Positions 6,561-14,346 of a DNA stretch of 23,840 nucleotides are shown here, in pieces. The stretch spans positions 1 to 23,840 of the forward strand of contig JBEGVB010000069.1 in the NCBI GenBank assembly GCA_041178545.1. The letters are read 5' to 3'. Source of the DNA: JBEATZ01 sp041178545. Lineage in GTDB: Bacteria; Planctomycetota; UBA1135; UBA2386. The notes under the pieces were generated by a model. That model ran no database searches. It was not told the origin of the DNA and was given only the letters and a program-made list of their open reading frames with translations. How positions within the stretch are numbered: position 1 is the first letter of the stretch; each line of letters starts with the position of its first letter. A program made the position numbers and the translations under genes.

Positions 6561-8312
6561 ATGCACTCTCTGCTGCGCGCGTTGTTCGTCCTGTTGGCCC
6601 TCGTTGACGGCGCCCTTGCCCAAGGGCTCCAGGTCATCGGCTGGGTGCCTCCCTACGCCATCAGCCAGTGCCAGGCCGCGGTGACTGCCGACTTCGGCGC
6701 CTTCGACGCCAAGGACGGCCTCACCCGCGTCGGGCTGCAGTTCTGGGTGCCGCGCGCGGACGGGACCCTCAAGTACGCCGACCACGAGTGGTACGTGCCG
6801 CGCGACACCGACGTGGCATGGTGGCGCAACTGGGGTGCGGCAAACGGCATCAAGGTCCTGCTGACGGTCTACAACAACACCGGTTCGTGGGACTGGAACC
6901 TCGCGCGCAGCGCCTTCGGCACCAACCGGTCCACCTTCGTCAGCGCCCTCGTCACCGAGATGGACCGTCTCGGCCTCGACGGCATCGACCTCGACCTCGA
7001 GGGTCTCGGCAGCCTCGATGCCGACCGGCCTGCCTTCGCGGCCTTCGTCACCGACCTCTCCACTGCCGTGCGCGCACGCGGCAAGCTGCTCACCGTCGAC
7101 TCGTTCCACTACGTCTGGAATGCCCCCAACCACACGTGGTGGCCCGACTGGGTTGGCAAGGTCGACCAGATCCACTCCATGGGCTACACCGACCTGTTCG
7201 AGGGCGGCACCACCTGGCACAAGTACAGCTACCAGCAGCAGGCAGGCGTCAACGCCGGCCACCCCGCCAGTGCGGTGCTCATGGGTTTCCCGGCTTGGGT
7301 CGACACGTGGGGGACCTCCTCGGGTCGCGGCACCACGGCGCTTGCCCACGTGCAGGAGGTGCGCTTCGACCTGCCCACGCCGAGCGGTATCGCGATCTGG
7401 GACCTGCAGCTGTCGGCCGCAGGGTGGCGCAGCCCGACCCTGTGGGGCGAGATCGCCGCACTCAAGGCACCCACGGGCAACCGCGCGCCAGTCGCCAGCC
7501 CGCAGTCCGTGGCCACCAACCACGGCCAGCCCATCGCCATCACGCTCACGGGCACCGACCCGGACGCGGACCCGCTGACCTTCGAGGTGCTGACCCTGCC
7601 GGCACACGGGCTCCTGGGCGGCACCCCGCCCAACCTGACGTATGCACCCGCTGCGGGCTGGAGCGGCATCGACACCTTCACCTTCCGTGCCAGTGACGGG
7701 CAACTCAACTCGGCGCCCGCCACGGTCACCGTGACGACTGCAGGCGCGGGTGGCGCCCTGCCGGTCGGCTGGAGCACTGCCGACATCGGCACGGTGGGGC
7801 TCGCCGGTTCTTCAACGTGGGACGCAGTGACCGGCAGCTACGGCGTGCAGGGCGCAGGTGCCGGCCTCGCCGGCACCGCAGACAGCTTCCGCTACGCGTG
7901 GACCACGATGACGGGCGACGGCGAGATCCGGGTGCGGCTCGCCTCGGTGTCGGGCGGCACTGCCACCGGCCTTGCGGGTGTGATGATCCGCGAGACCACC
8001 GCGGCGGGGGCCAAGCACCACTTCCTCGGCCGCCGCAACGACGGCCGGTTGCTGTGGATCCGTCGCAACTCGGTCAACCGCTCGACCAGCACTGCAGACA
8101 CTGGTGCAGCCGTTGCACCGGTCTGGCTGCGGCTCGTGCGCAGCGGCACCACGATCACCGCCTACCGCAGCGCGGACGGTGTGAGCTGGACCCGCGTCAA
8201 CAACGCCAAGCTGTCCATGAACTCGGTCGTGACGGCAGGTTTCGCCGTGTCCGGCGGGTCGACCACCGCGCTGCTCGGCAGCACGTTCACGAACGTGACG
8301 GTCGTCCCGTGA
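6561..8312 (+). CDS. Secreted GH18 chitinase-like glycosidase with Ig-like and C-terminal sandwich domains
   Basis: A 583-residue exported enzyme. Residues 1-20 are a signal peptide (cleavage near ALA-QG). Residues 23-302 form a GH18 TIM barrel: DGIDLDLE (140-147) is the family DxxDxDxE motif with catalytic Glu147, and IHSMGYTDL (204-212) is the downstream M-x-Y strand. GH18 enzymes cleave chitin or related N-acetylglucosamine polymers by substrate-assisted catalysis. Residues 308-392 are a bacterial Ig-like domain (NRAPVA...TDPDADPLTFEV...DTFTFRASDG). Residues 400-583 look like a concanavalin-type beta sandwich, typical of carbohydrate binding or cell-surface spacing. GGAGG lies 4 bases before the ATG. 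It stands alone. Chitinase, endo-N-acetylglucosaminidase and non-catalytic carbohydrate binder remain alternatives; the catalytic motif is intact. Confidence 0.88.
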   Translation: MHSLLRALFVLLALVDGALAQGLQVIGWVPPYAISQCQAAVTADFGAFDAKDGLTRVGLQFWVPRADGTLKYADHEWYVPRDTDVAWWRNWGAANGIKVLLTVYNNTGSWDWNLARSAFGTNRSTFVSALVTEMDRLGLDGIDLDLEGLGSLDADRPAFAAFVTDLSTAVRARGKLLTVDSFHYVWNAPNHTWWPDWVGKVDQIHSMGYTDLFEGGTTWHKYSYQQQAGVNAGHPASAVLMGFPAWVDTWGTSSGRGTTALAHVQEVRFDLPTPSGIAIWDLQLSAAGWRSPTLWGEIAALKAPTGNRAPVASPQSVATNHGQPIAITLTGTDPDADPLTFEVLTLPAHGLLGGTPPNLTYAPAAGWSGIDTFTFRASDGQLNSAPATVTVTTAGAGGALPVGWSTADIGTVGLAGSSTWDAVTGSYGVQGAGAGLAGTADSFRYAWTTMTGDGEIRVRLASVSGGTATGLAGVMIRETTAAGAKHHFLGRRNDGRLLWIRRNSVNRSTSTADTGAAVAPVWLRLVRSGTTITAYRSADGVSWTRVNNAKLSMNSVVTAGFAVSGGSTTALLGSTFTNVTVVP

Positions 8313-8492
8313 GTCCCCTTGGGGCGGGAGCAGGAGGGATGCCTCAGCCGATCGGCCCATCGAGCCGGTGCGTCGGACAGCCGATGCAGTCGCACCCGGG
8401 CACCTGCGCCTGGGATTCCGTTGTCCGCCGAGGACCCTGCCATGACGATGCTCGCTTCCCCGAACCCGATTCCCCGAACTGAGGAACGCACG

Positions 8493-8906
8493 ATGTCGAG
8501 TCTCGAAGGCCTGCGCGTTCTGATCGCGGACGACGAGGAGAAGCTCCGGCGGACGCTGGTGCGCGGCCTCGCGCGCAGCGGCGCAGTGATCCTCGAGGCC
8601 GGTGAGGGACAGCAGGTGATGGACCTGCTCGCCGCGCAGGACGTGGACATCCTGTTGCTCGACGGCTGGATGCCCAACGGCGACGGCGTGCACGTGCTGC
8701 ACCAACTGGGACAGCGCCCCGTCGCCTCGCGCCCGCTGGTGCTGATGCTGACCGGCGGCGACCCGATCGCCTCCGACGGCCGTCCCTTCCGGGAGCACGG
8801 CGCAGACGGGGTGATCCAGAAGCCCATCCGGCTCAACGAGCTCGCGGACCGGCTGGCCCAGGCCTTCTCGATGAGCGGGCGCACGCCCGTGGTCAAGCGC
8901 GCCTGA
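8493..8906 (+). CDS. Stand-alone response-regulator receiver protein
   Basis: A 137-residue CheY-like receiver with no output domain. The acidic pair is Asp13-Asp14 (LIADDEEK), the phosphorylated aspartate Asp57 (LLLDGWMPNGDG), the switch Thr87 (MLTGGD) and the conserved Lys110 (QKPIR). Such proteins relay phosphoryl groups or bind partners directly. The start at 8493 has GAGGAA 6 bases upstream; an in-frame ATG at 8442 with GAGGA upstream would add 17 residues outside the domain. No histidine kinase is nearby, so its partner is unknown. The 180 bases before it hold no gene; CAGCCGAT occurs twice there (near 8344 and 8380) without obvious meaning. Confidence 0.88.
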   Translation: MSSLEGLRVLIADDEEKLRRTLVRGLARSGAVILEAGEGQQVMDLLAAQDVDILLLDGWMPNGDGVHVLHQLGQRPVASRPLVLMLTGGDPIASDGRPFREHGADGVIQKPIRLNELADRLAQAFSMSGRTPVVKRA

Positions 8907-8910
8907 GGCG

Positions 8911-8931
8911 GGAAGGGCTCAGTGCCCTTCC
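8911..8931. terminator. Bidirectional hairpin terminator
   Basis: GGAAGGGC (8911-8918) and GCCCTTCC (8924-8931) form a perfect 8-bp stem with loop TCAGT, between the receiver gene and the end of the isc operon. The ferredoxin stop codon lies in the loop. No long T-run follows on either strand. Confidence 0.6.
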
Positions 8932-9254
8932 TTCACCAGGTTGACGTTCCACTGCGGGATGGTCACGCGCAGCGTGCCTCCCTGCGGCGCGCGCAGCAGG
9001 CGTGCCTGGCAGCCGAGGCGCGACTCGAGGCCCACGTCGCGAGCCTCGTCGAGCTGGTCGAGCTCGTCGTCGCTTGCCTCGCTCAGGCACTCCATGCCCG
9101 ACTGCACCTTCACGTGGCACGTGGAGCACGCACAGACACCACCACAGGCGTGGTCGAGGGCAATGCCCTGTTCCATGGCGGCCTCGAGGATGCTCTGGCC
9201 CACGGCGATGTGGAACGTGCCGGGGTTGCCGGTGACTTCGAGGCGGGTGCTCAT
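8919..9254 (-). CDS. fdx: ISC-type [2Fe-2S] ferredoxin
   Basis: A 111-residue adrenodoxin-like ferredoxin, last gene of the isc operon. It supplies electrons for cluster building on IscU. Cluster ligands are Cys37, Cys43, Cys46 and Cys82, in the family pattern C-x5-C-x2-C-x35-C (HACGGVCACSTCHV, then LGCQARL). The extra Cys41 within CGGVCACSTC is also usual in ISC ferredoxins. The hydrophobic tail RVTIPQWNVNLVKEGH matches the Fdx family C-terminus. The ATG overlaps the hscA stop by four bases (ATGA), implying coupled translation. Length and motifs are normal. Confidence 0.95.
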   Translation of the reverse strand: MSTRLEVTGNPGTFHIAVGQSILEAAMEQGIALDHACGGVCACSTCHVKVQSGMECLSEASDDELDQLDEARDVGLESRLGCQARLLRAPQGGTLRVTIPQWNVNLVKEGH

Positions 9255-11092
9255 GGTGCCTTCTGCTCCTCCTGCAGTGCCTTGCGCACCGCAGTGCTGA
9301 TCACGTCGTCGGCGATGACGGCGGTGCGCCGGCTCAGTTCGTCTGCTGCCGCCTTGAGCGCTGCAGCATCGGCATCGGCAGCCAGCAGCTTCTCCAGCTC
9401 CCGAACGCCCTTCTGCACGGCATAGGTCTGGTCCGGCGGCAGGTCGGCGAGCTCGAGCGCCTTGCGCGTGCCCTTGACCATCGCCTGTGCCTTGTTGCGC
9501 AGGTCGATGCGCTCGCGCGCCAGGTAGTCGGCCTGCGCGTGCTCGATCGAGTCGAGCATCATGCGCCGCACCTCGTCGCGGGTGAGGCCGTGGCTCGGGG
9601 TGAGGCGGATGCCCGCCTCGGTGCCGGTGCGCTGCTCGCGGGCGGTCACGCGCAGCAGGCCGTCGGCGTCGACGAGGAAGGTGACGGCGATGCGCGGCAG
9701 GCCGGCGGGCATGGGCGGGATGCCACCGAGCCGGAAGTGGCCGAGCTTGCGGCAGTCGCGAACCAGCTCGCGTTCGCCCTGGTGGACGTTGATGTCCACG
9801 GAGGTCTGGCCGTCCACCGCGGTCGAGAACTCCTCGGTGACGCTGGTGGGGATGGTGCTGTTGCGGAGGATCAGCTTCTGCATCGCGCCGCCCAGCGTCT
9901 CGATGCCGAGCGACAGTGGGATCACGTCGAGGAGCAACAGGGACTTGTCGTTGCCCGCGATGACGTCGGCCTGGATCGCGGCGCCGAGTGCCACGGCGAG
10001 GTCCGGGTCGACGCCCGTGTGGGGCTTCTTGCCCGTGAACTCCTCGATGCGCGCGCGCACCAGCGGCACCCGCGTCGAGCCGCCGACCAGCACGATCTCG
10101 TCGACCTGGTCGGTGCGGAGCCCTGCGTCCTTGAGGGCGCGGCGGCAGCACGCCAGGGTGCGCTCGACGAGCGGGGCGATGAGTGCCTCGAACTCGGCGC
10201 GCGTCACGGTCAGCTCGACGGCCCCGTGGCCGCCGAGGTCGAGTTGCAGGGTGGCACTGTCCTGGGAGGAGAGCCGGATCTTGAGGCCCTCGGCCGACGC
10301 CCGGACTGCCTGCAGCACGTAGGGATCCGGTGCCGCGTCCGAGCCGGTGCGCTCGCGCAGTGCGGCGAGGATGCGCTCCCCGAGCAGCTGGTCGAAGTCG
10401 TCGCCACCGAGGTGGGTGTCGCCCGAGGTCGCGAGGACCCGGAACACGCCCTGGTCGATGCGCAGCACGGACACGTCGAAGGTGCCGCCGCCGAGGTCGT
10501 AGACGAGGACGGTGCCGTCCCTGGAGCCGTCGATGCCGTAGGCGAGGCTCGCCGCGGTGGGCTCGTTGAGGATGCGCAGGCACTCGAGCCCTGCGAGTGC
10601 GGCTGCGTCGCGCGTGGCCTGGCGCTGTGCGTCGTCGAACCATGCCGGCACGGTGACCACGGCTTGGCCCACCTGCATGCCGAGTGCTGCCTCGGCGTTG
10701 GCGCGCACCTCGCGCAGGACCATGGCGGAGAGTTCCTCCGGCGACCACGAACGGTCGCCGACCTGCACGCGCGCGAGGCCGCGTTCGCCGGCGACGACAC
10801 GGTAGGGCAGGTGTCCGGCCTCCGCGGCCACGTCGGCACCGCTGCGTCCGATGAGCCGCTTGACGGAGAACACGGTGCGGTCGGGCAGCTCGAGGCGCAG
10901 GTCCTTTGCGGCACGGCCGACGATCGTGCGGCCGTCGGGATGGAAGCAGACCACCGAGGGGACGAGTGCCTCGCCGTCGCGGTCCCGCAGGACGTGGGGC
11001 GCCTTGGCGCTGCGCACGGCTGCAAGGCTGTTGGTGGTGCCGAGGTCGATGCCGAGCACGACGCGGCCGCCAGCTGCAGGGGTGCTGCTCAC
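9251..11092 (-). CDS. hscA: Hsp70-type chaperone HscA
   Basis: A 613-residue Hsp70 paralogue dedicated to Fe-S assembly; with HscB it drives cluster release from IscU, binding the latter's LPPVK motif. ATPase landmarks are GIDLGTTNSLAAV, VTVPAWFDDAQRQATRDAA, ILNEPTAASLAYG, VYDLGGGTFDVSVL and VLVGGSTRVPLVR. The substrate-binding domain follows (VIPLSLGIETLGG...), ending without the acidic EEVD-like or DnaK-type tail, as expected for HscA. The GTG start overlaps the hscB stop (GTGA) and gives the usual family length; there is no ATG close by. Assignment over DnaK rests on operon position, length and the IscU motif. Confidence 0.95.
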   Translation of the reverse strand: MSSTPAAGGRVVLGIDLGTTNSLAAVRSAKAPHVLRDRDGEALVPSVVCFHPDGRTIVGRAAKDLRLELPDRTVFSVKRLIGRSGADVAAEAGHLPYRVVAGERGLARVQVGDRSWSPEELSAMVLREVRANAEAALGMQVGQAVVTVPAWFDDAQRQATRDAAALAGLECLRILNEPTAASLAYGIDGSRDGTVLVYDLGGGTFDVSVLRIDQGVFRVLATSGDTHLGGDDFDQLLGERILAALRERTGSDAAPDPYVLQAVRASAEGLKIRLSSQDSATLQLDLGGHGAVELTVTRAEFEALIAPLVERTLACCRRALKDAGLRTDQVDEIVLVGGSTRVPLVRARIEEFTGKKPHTGVDPDLAVALGAAIQADVIAGNDKSLLLLDVIPLSLGIETLGGAMQKLILRNSTIPTSVTEEFSTAVDGQTSVDINVHQGERELVRDCRKLGHFRLGGIPPMPAGLPRIAVTFLVDADGLLRVTAREQRTGTEAGIRLTPSHGLTRDEVRRMMLDSIEHAQADYLARERIDLRNKAQAMVKGTRKALELADLPPDQTYAVQKGVRELEKLLAADADAAALKAAADELSRRTAVIADDVISTAVRKALQEEQKAP

Positions 11093-11571
11093 AGCCTGGC
11101 CTCCAGGTCCTGCAGCGCCTTGCGGTGGTACCTGGACTCGTGCAGTGCCGTGGCAGCCCCGCGGAAGTCCGCACGCGCGTGCGCCTCGCAGATGCGCTGC
11201 CAGCAGCGGTCGACCTGCACCTGCAACCTGCGCTCGAGCTCGGGTGCGCTTGCAGGTGTTGCGTCCGCGACGGCCTCGGCCTCGTCCATGGCCTCCATCA
11301 GGAAGCACGGCTCCAGCGTCTTGGTCAGGTCCATCACCCCGGGGTGCGCGGTCTCCAGGACGAACCGCGCGCGCTCCCAGCGGTCGTGCAGCGTGCGCCA
11401 GGCGTCGTTGAGCTCCGCGGCGCGGTGCAGCACCGCGACGCAGTCGTCGTGGTGGTCCGCGCGGTTGTGGTCCGGGTGCACCTCGCGGGACAGCTGCAGG
11501 TAGCGCTTCTCCAGGGCCTTCTCGTCCAGCGTGAGGCTGTGAGGCAGCCCGAAGATCACGAAGGGGTCCAC
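11089..11571 (-). CDS. hscB: J-domain co-chaperone HscB
   Basis: A 160-residue J-protein that delivers IscU to HscA and stimulates its ATPase. The N-terminal J domain starts FVIFGLPHSLTLDEKALEKRY and carries the invariant HPD at residues 32-34. The C-terminal three-helix domain includes LEPCFLMEAMDEAEAVAD, matching the IscU-binding helix of HscB (family form: FLMEQLELREELD). It follows iscA after 16 bases and overlaps hscA by four. Normal length for the family. Confidence 0.95.
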   Translation of the reverse strand: MDPFVIFGLPHSLTLDEKALEKRYLQLSREVHPDHNRADHHDDCVAVLHRAAELNDAWRTLHDRWERARFVLETAHPGVMDLTKTLEPCFLMEAMDEAEAVADATPASAPELERRLQVQVDRCWQRICEAHARADFRGAATALHESRYHRKALQDLEARL

Positions 11572-11587
11572 GTTGTTCGGGTGCGGA

Positions 11588-11989
11588 TCAGGCGGAGAAG
11601 GAGGTGCCGCATCCGCATGAACCGGTGGCGAGCGGGTTCTTGAACACGAAGCCGCGGTCCAGCAGCCCGTCGTTGAAGTCGAGCATGGTGCCGCCCATGA
11701 AGAACTCGCTCTTCTTGTCGACCACGACCTTGATGCCGTGCTGCTCGTAGGTGAGGTCGAACTCGGTGGGGCCGTTCTGGTCGAAGTCGAGCACGTAGGT
11801 GAAGCCCGAGCAGCCGCCGCCCTTGGCGCCCACGCGCACCCAGGTCCCCTCGGGCAGCTTGTTCTCGGCGATGACGCGCGTGATCTCCTTGGCTGCGCGC
11901 TCGGTGAGCACCACGCCGCGCTTGGGCGCCGTCGCGGTCGCTGCGCCTGCAGCAGGGGTCGCTGGTTCGGTGGGATTGGTGTCGCTCAT
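11588..11989 (-). CDS. iscA: A-type Fe-S carrier IscA
   Basis: A 133-residue A-type carrier that receives iron or clusters and passes them to target enzymes. The three conserved cysteines are Cys60 (GGCSGFTYVLDF), Cys125 and Cys127 (GSCGCGTSFSA at the C-terminus). About 24 N-terminal residues rich in Pro, Ala and Thr precede the conserved VLTERAAKEI and are absent from typical IscA of about 107 residues; they may be a disordered extension. A later start is not obvious, since there is no internal Met before the domain. Sits between iscU and hscB. ErpA or SufA cannot be excluded by sequence alone, but the operon settles it. Confidence 0.93.
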   Translation of the reverse strand: MSDTNPTEPATPAAGAATATAPKRGVVLTERAAKEITRVIAENKLPEGTWVRVGAKGGGCSGFTYVLDFDQNGPTEFDLTYEQHGIKVVVDKKSEFFMGGTMLDFNDGLLDRGFVFKNPLATGSCGCGTSFSA

Positions 11990-12010
11990 GGGTTCACCTC
12001 GTGGGCCGGC

Positions 12011-12418
12011 TCAGCCGGCAGCTGCGTCACCGGCGAGCTTGGCCTGCTTCTGCCGGTAGTCCTCGATGGCCGCCTTGATCGCGTCCTCGGCGAGGACCGA
12101 GCAGTGGACCTTCACCGGCGGCAGCGAGAGCTCCTCGACGATCTGCGTGTTGCGGATGTTCTGTGCGGCGTCGATGGTCGATCCCTTGAGCCACTCCGTG
12201 GCGAGGGACGACGAGGCGATGGCCGAGCCGCAGCCGTAGGTCTTGAACTTGGCGTCGACGATGTTGCCGTTGCCGTCGACCTTGATCTGCAGCTTCATCA
12301 CGTCGCCGCACTCGGGCGCGCCCACGACGCCGGTACCCACCGTGGGGTCGTTCTTGTCGAGGGAGCCCACGTTCCGCGGGCTCTGGTAGTGGTCGAGCAC
12401 CTTGTCGCTGTATGCCAT
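12011..12418 (-). CDS. iscU: Fe-S scaffold protein IscU
   Basis: A 135-residue scaffold on which IscS-derived sulfur and iron form [2Fe-2S] clusters. The ligands are all present: Cys37 and Asp39 (GAPECGDVMKLQ), Cys63 (TYGCGSAIASSS) and Cys106 (KVHCSVLAEDAI). The HscA recognition motif LPPVK is at residues 99-103, exactly as in proteobacterial IscU. The start MAYSDKVLDHY is the family's usual N-terminus. A 46-base gap separates it from iscS; that leader is rich in A and C on the coding strand and lacks a recognisable Shine-Dalgarno. Confidence 0.96.
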   Translation of the reverse strand: MAYSDKVLDHYQSPRNVGSLDKNDPTVGTGVVGAPECGDVMKLQIKVDGNGNIVDAKFKTYGCGSAIASSSLATEWLKGSTIDAAQNIRNTQIVEELSLPPVKVHCSVLAEDAIKAAIEDYRQKQAKLAGDAAAG

Positions 12419-12464
12419 GTTTGGATGCTGTTGGTTGTGTTGGTTGGCTCGGTGTGCGTACGGG
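12419..12464 (-). promoter_or_regulatory. C/A-rich leader of iscU
   Basis: The coding strand between the iscS stop and the iscU ATG contains CCAACCAACACAACCAACA (12429-12447), an almost G- and T-free CAAC-type repeat with no Shine-Dalgarno. Unstructured C/A repeats are known elsewhere as translation enhancers and as targets of some small RNAs. The role here is inferred only. Confidence 0.3.
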
Positions 12465-13685
12465 TCAGTGGAGGGTCCACTTCACCTGGGACAGGTCGAC
12501 GCCCTCCTGGACCATCTCCCAGAGCGGGGACATCTCGCGCAGGCGCTTGACCTCGGCCACCACGCGGTCGGCCGCGTGGTCGACCTCGGCCTCGGTCGTG
12601 AAGCGACCGAGCGAGAAGCGGATCGAGCTGTGCGCCAGCTCGTCGCCGAGCCCGAGGCCCTTGAGCACGTAGCTGGGCTCGAGGCTTGCCGAGGTGCAGG
12701 CGGAGCCGGAGGACACGGCGAGCTCCTTGATGCCCATGATGAGGGACTCGCCCTCGACGTACGGGAAGGAGACGTTGGTGAGGTGGGGGAGCCTTGCGTC
12801 CTGGTCGCCGTTGACCACTGCGTCAGGCAGGCCTGCGAGCAGCCGGGACTGCAGCCGGTCGCGCAGGGTGCGGAGCCGCGCGACCTCGGCAGCGAACTCC
12901 TCCTTGGCGATGCGAGCGGCCTCGCCCATGCCCACGATGCCGGTGACGTTGAGCGTGCCGGAGCGCATGCCGCGTTCGTGGCCGCCGCCGTCCATCTGTG
13001 CCGTCAGGCGCACGCGCGGGTTCTTGCGGCGCACGTACAGGCAGCCGACGCCCTTCGGGCCGTACATCTTGTGGGCGCTGATCGACATCAGGTCGACGTT
13101 CTGGCGGATCACGTCGAGGTCGACCTTGCCGGGGCACTGCGTGGCGTCCGTGTGGAACAGCACGCCCTTCTCCTTGCAGATCGCGCCGATCTCGGCGACC
13201 GGGTGCAGGGTCCCGATCTCGTTGTTGGCGGCCATCAGCGTGACGAGGACCGTCCGCTCGGTGATGGCGTTGCGCAGGTCGTCGAGGGAGATGCGGCCCT
13301 TGCCGTCCACCGGCAGCCATGTGACCTCGAAGCCCTTGGTCTCGAGGTGCTTGATGGGGTCGAGCACCGCCTTGTGCTCGGTGATCGCCGAGATGATGTG
13401 GTTGCCCTTCTGGCGGTACATCTCGGCCACGCCCTTGATCGCGAGGTTGTTGGACTCGGTGGACCCGCTGGTCCAGATGATCTCCTTGGCGTTTGCGCCG
13501 ATCAGCGCTGCGACCTGTTCGCGCGCGTTCTCGACCGCGGCCTCGGCTGCCCAGCCGAAGCTGTGGCTGCGGCTCGCTGCGTTGCCGAACTGCTCGGTGA
13601 AGTAGGGCAGCATGCGCTGCACGACCCGGGGGTCGCACGGCGTGGTGGCGCTGTAGTCGAGGTAGATCGGGGTCTTGACGGTCAT
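12465..13685 (-). CDS. iscS: Cysteine desulfurase IscS
   Basis: A 406-residue PLP-dependent cysteine desulfurase, which removes sulfur from cysteine as an enzyme persulfide and hands it to IscU. Landmarks: MTVKTPIYLDYSATTPCDPR start, TSGSTESNN phosphate-binding loop (72-80), His104 (TEHKAV), Asp180 (FHTDATQ), PLP lysine Lys206 (SISAHKMYGPKG) and the catalytic Cys330 in the mobile loop SSGSACTSASLEPSYVL. The C-terminus ...VKWTLH resembles the IscU-docking tail of group I IscS. The ATG overlaps the stop of the upstream Rrf2 regulator (ATGA). Length equals E. coli IscS within a few residues. Confidence 0.97.
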   Translation of the reverse strand: MTVKTPIYLDYSATTPCDPRVVQRMLPYFTEQFGNAASRSHSFGWAAEAAVENAREQVAALIGANAKEIIWTSGSTESNNLAIKGVAEMYRQKGNHIISAITEHKAVLDPIKHLETKGFEVTWLPVDGKGRISLDDLRNAITERTVLVTLMAANNEIGTLHPVAEIGAICKEKGVLFHTDATQCPGKVDLDVIRQNVDLMSISAHKMYGPKGVGCLYVRRKNPRVRLTAQMDGGGHERGMRSGTLNVTGIVGMGEAARIAKEEFAAEVARLRTLRDRLQSRLLAGLPDAVVNGDQDARLPHLTNVSFPYVEGESLIMGIKELAVSSGSACTSASLEPSYVLKGLGLGDELAHSSIRFSLGRFTTEAEVDHAADRVVAEVKRLREMSPLWEMVQEGVDLSQVKWTLH

Positions 13686-14275
13686 CGGTGGGATCCTGCG
13701 TGGCCGGCTGCGTGCGTGTGGAGGCCGCTGAGCTCGTCCAGACGGATGGAGCGGAACATGTCGTTGATGCGGTCGTGGACGATGCGCATCGGGGTCTTGG
13801 TGGGGCAGAAGCCGATCAAGCCGCAGGCCGACTCGGACCCCGAGCTCGTGCCGGGGGAGGCAGTGCCTTGGGACGAGGAGGTGTGGGACGAGGAGCTGTG
13901 GGACGAGCTCGACTGCGAGGGGCTCAGGGCGAGGAGCGACGGCTTCGTTGCCGGGGGCTGGTGGCCGGCGGACACGCAGTCCACCAGCTGGAACGGGCCC
14001 TCGATCACCTCGAGGATCTCGCGCAGGTCGACCTCCTGCGGGGGGCGCACCAGCCGGTAGCCGCCCTTGAGCCCGCGCACCGACTCCAGGATCCCGGCGC
14101 GGCTGAACTCCTTGAGCAGGTTGGCGACCACGGACTTGTTGAGGCTGGCGAGCTTGGCGATCTCCTGTGCGCTCACCACCGCGTCCGGCGCCGACCCGCC
14201 CGGGTAGGCCCCTTGCCGGGCAATGCAGCCCAGCAGGAACACGGCATAGTCGGCTTTCTTGGAGATCCGGAGCAT
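13682..14275 (-). CDS. iscR: Rrf2-family (IscR-like) regulator with Ser/His repeat insertion
   Basis: A 197-residue Rrf2 transcription factor heading the isc operon. The winged helix-turn-helix spans residues 1-88 (MLRISKKADYAVFLL, VSAQEIAKLASLNKSVVANLL, RGLKGGYRLVRPP). IscR-type proteins bind [2Fe-2S] through three closely spaced cysteines and repress isc when clusters are sufficient. Here Cys100 (LVDCVS) is followed by about 50 inserted residues, largely SSSSH-type repeats, before Cys151 and Cys157 (ACGLIGFCPTKT); the usual gap is near 5-7. The C-terminal helix (HDRINDMFRSIRLDELSGL) is normal. The start at 14275 fits the family N-terminus; GTG 14305 would add 10 residues and lies only 12 bases after the -10 box, so a near-leaderless longer form is possible. 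Confidence 0.88.
   Translation of the reverse strand: MLRISKKADYAVFLLGCIARQGAYPGGSAPDAVVSAQEIAKLASLNKSVVANLLKEFSRAGILESVRGLKGGYRLVRPPQEVDLREILEVIEGPFQLVDCVSAGHQPPATKPSLLALSPSQSSSSHSSSSHTSSSQGTASPGTSSGSESACGLIGFCPTKTPMRIVHDRINDMFRSIRLDELSGLHTHAAGHAGSHR
13869..13913. repeat. Three 15-bp imperfect tandem repeats inside iscR
   Basis: On the plus strand the units are TGGGACGAGGAGGTG (13869-13883), TGGGACGAGGAGCTG (13884-13898) and TGGGACGAGCTCGAC (13899-13913). Read on the coding strand they give SSSSH/T five-residue units within the regulator's Ser/His insertion. The unit length is a multiple of three, so copy-number changes would keep the frame. Confidence 0.8.
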
Positions 14276-14317
14276 CGGTGGCAGCCGCAGGACCGAGGGT
14301 CGCACTGCGGGGCGAAC

Positions 14318-14346
14318 AAAGTAGACCCGGTTTGGGGCTCATTCAA
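14318..14346 (-). promoter_or_regulatory. Promoter of the isc operon
   Basis: On the minus strand TTGAAT (14341-14346), a 17-base spacer and TACTTT (14318-14323) give the best sigma70-type promoter in the window. The predicted start of transcription is near 14311, about 6 bases before GTG 14305 and 36 before ATG 14275. I see no clear match to the E. coli IscR operator consensus, so the presumed autoregulatory site is not identified. Confidence 0.6.

Noticed and set aside
9539..11503. Long plus-strand open frame opposite hscA and hscB
   Set aside because: It lies entirely over well-identified Fe-S genes and shows only composition-driven sequence.
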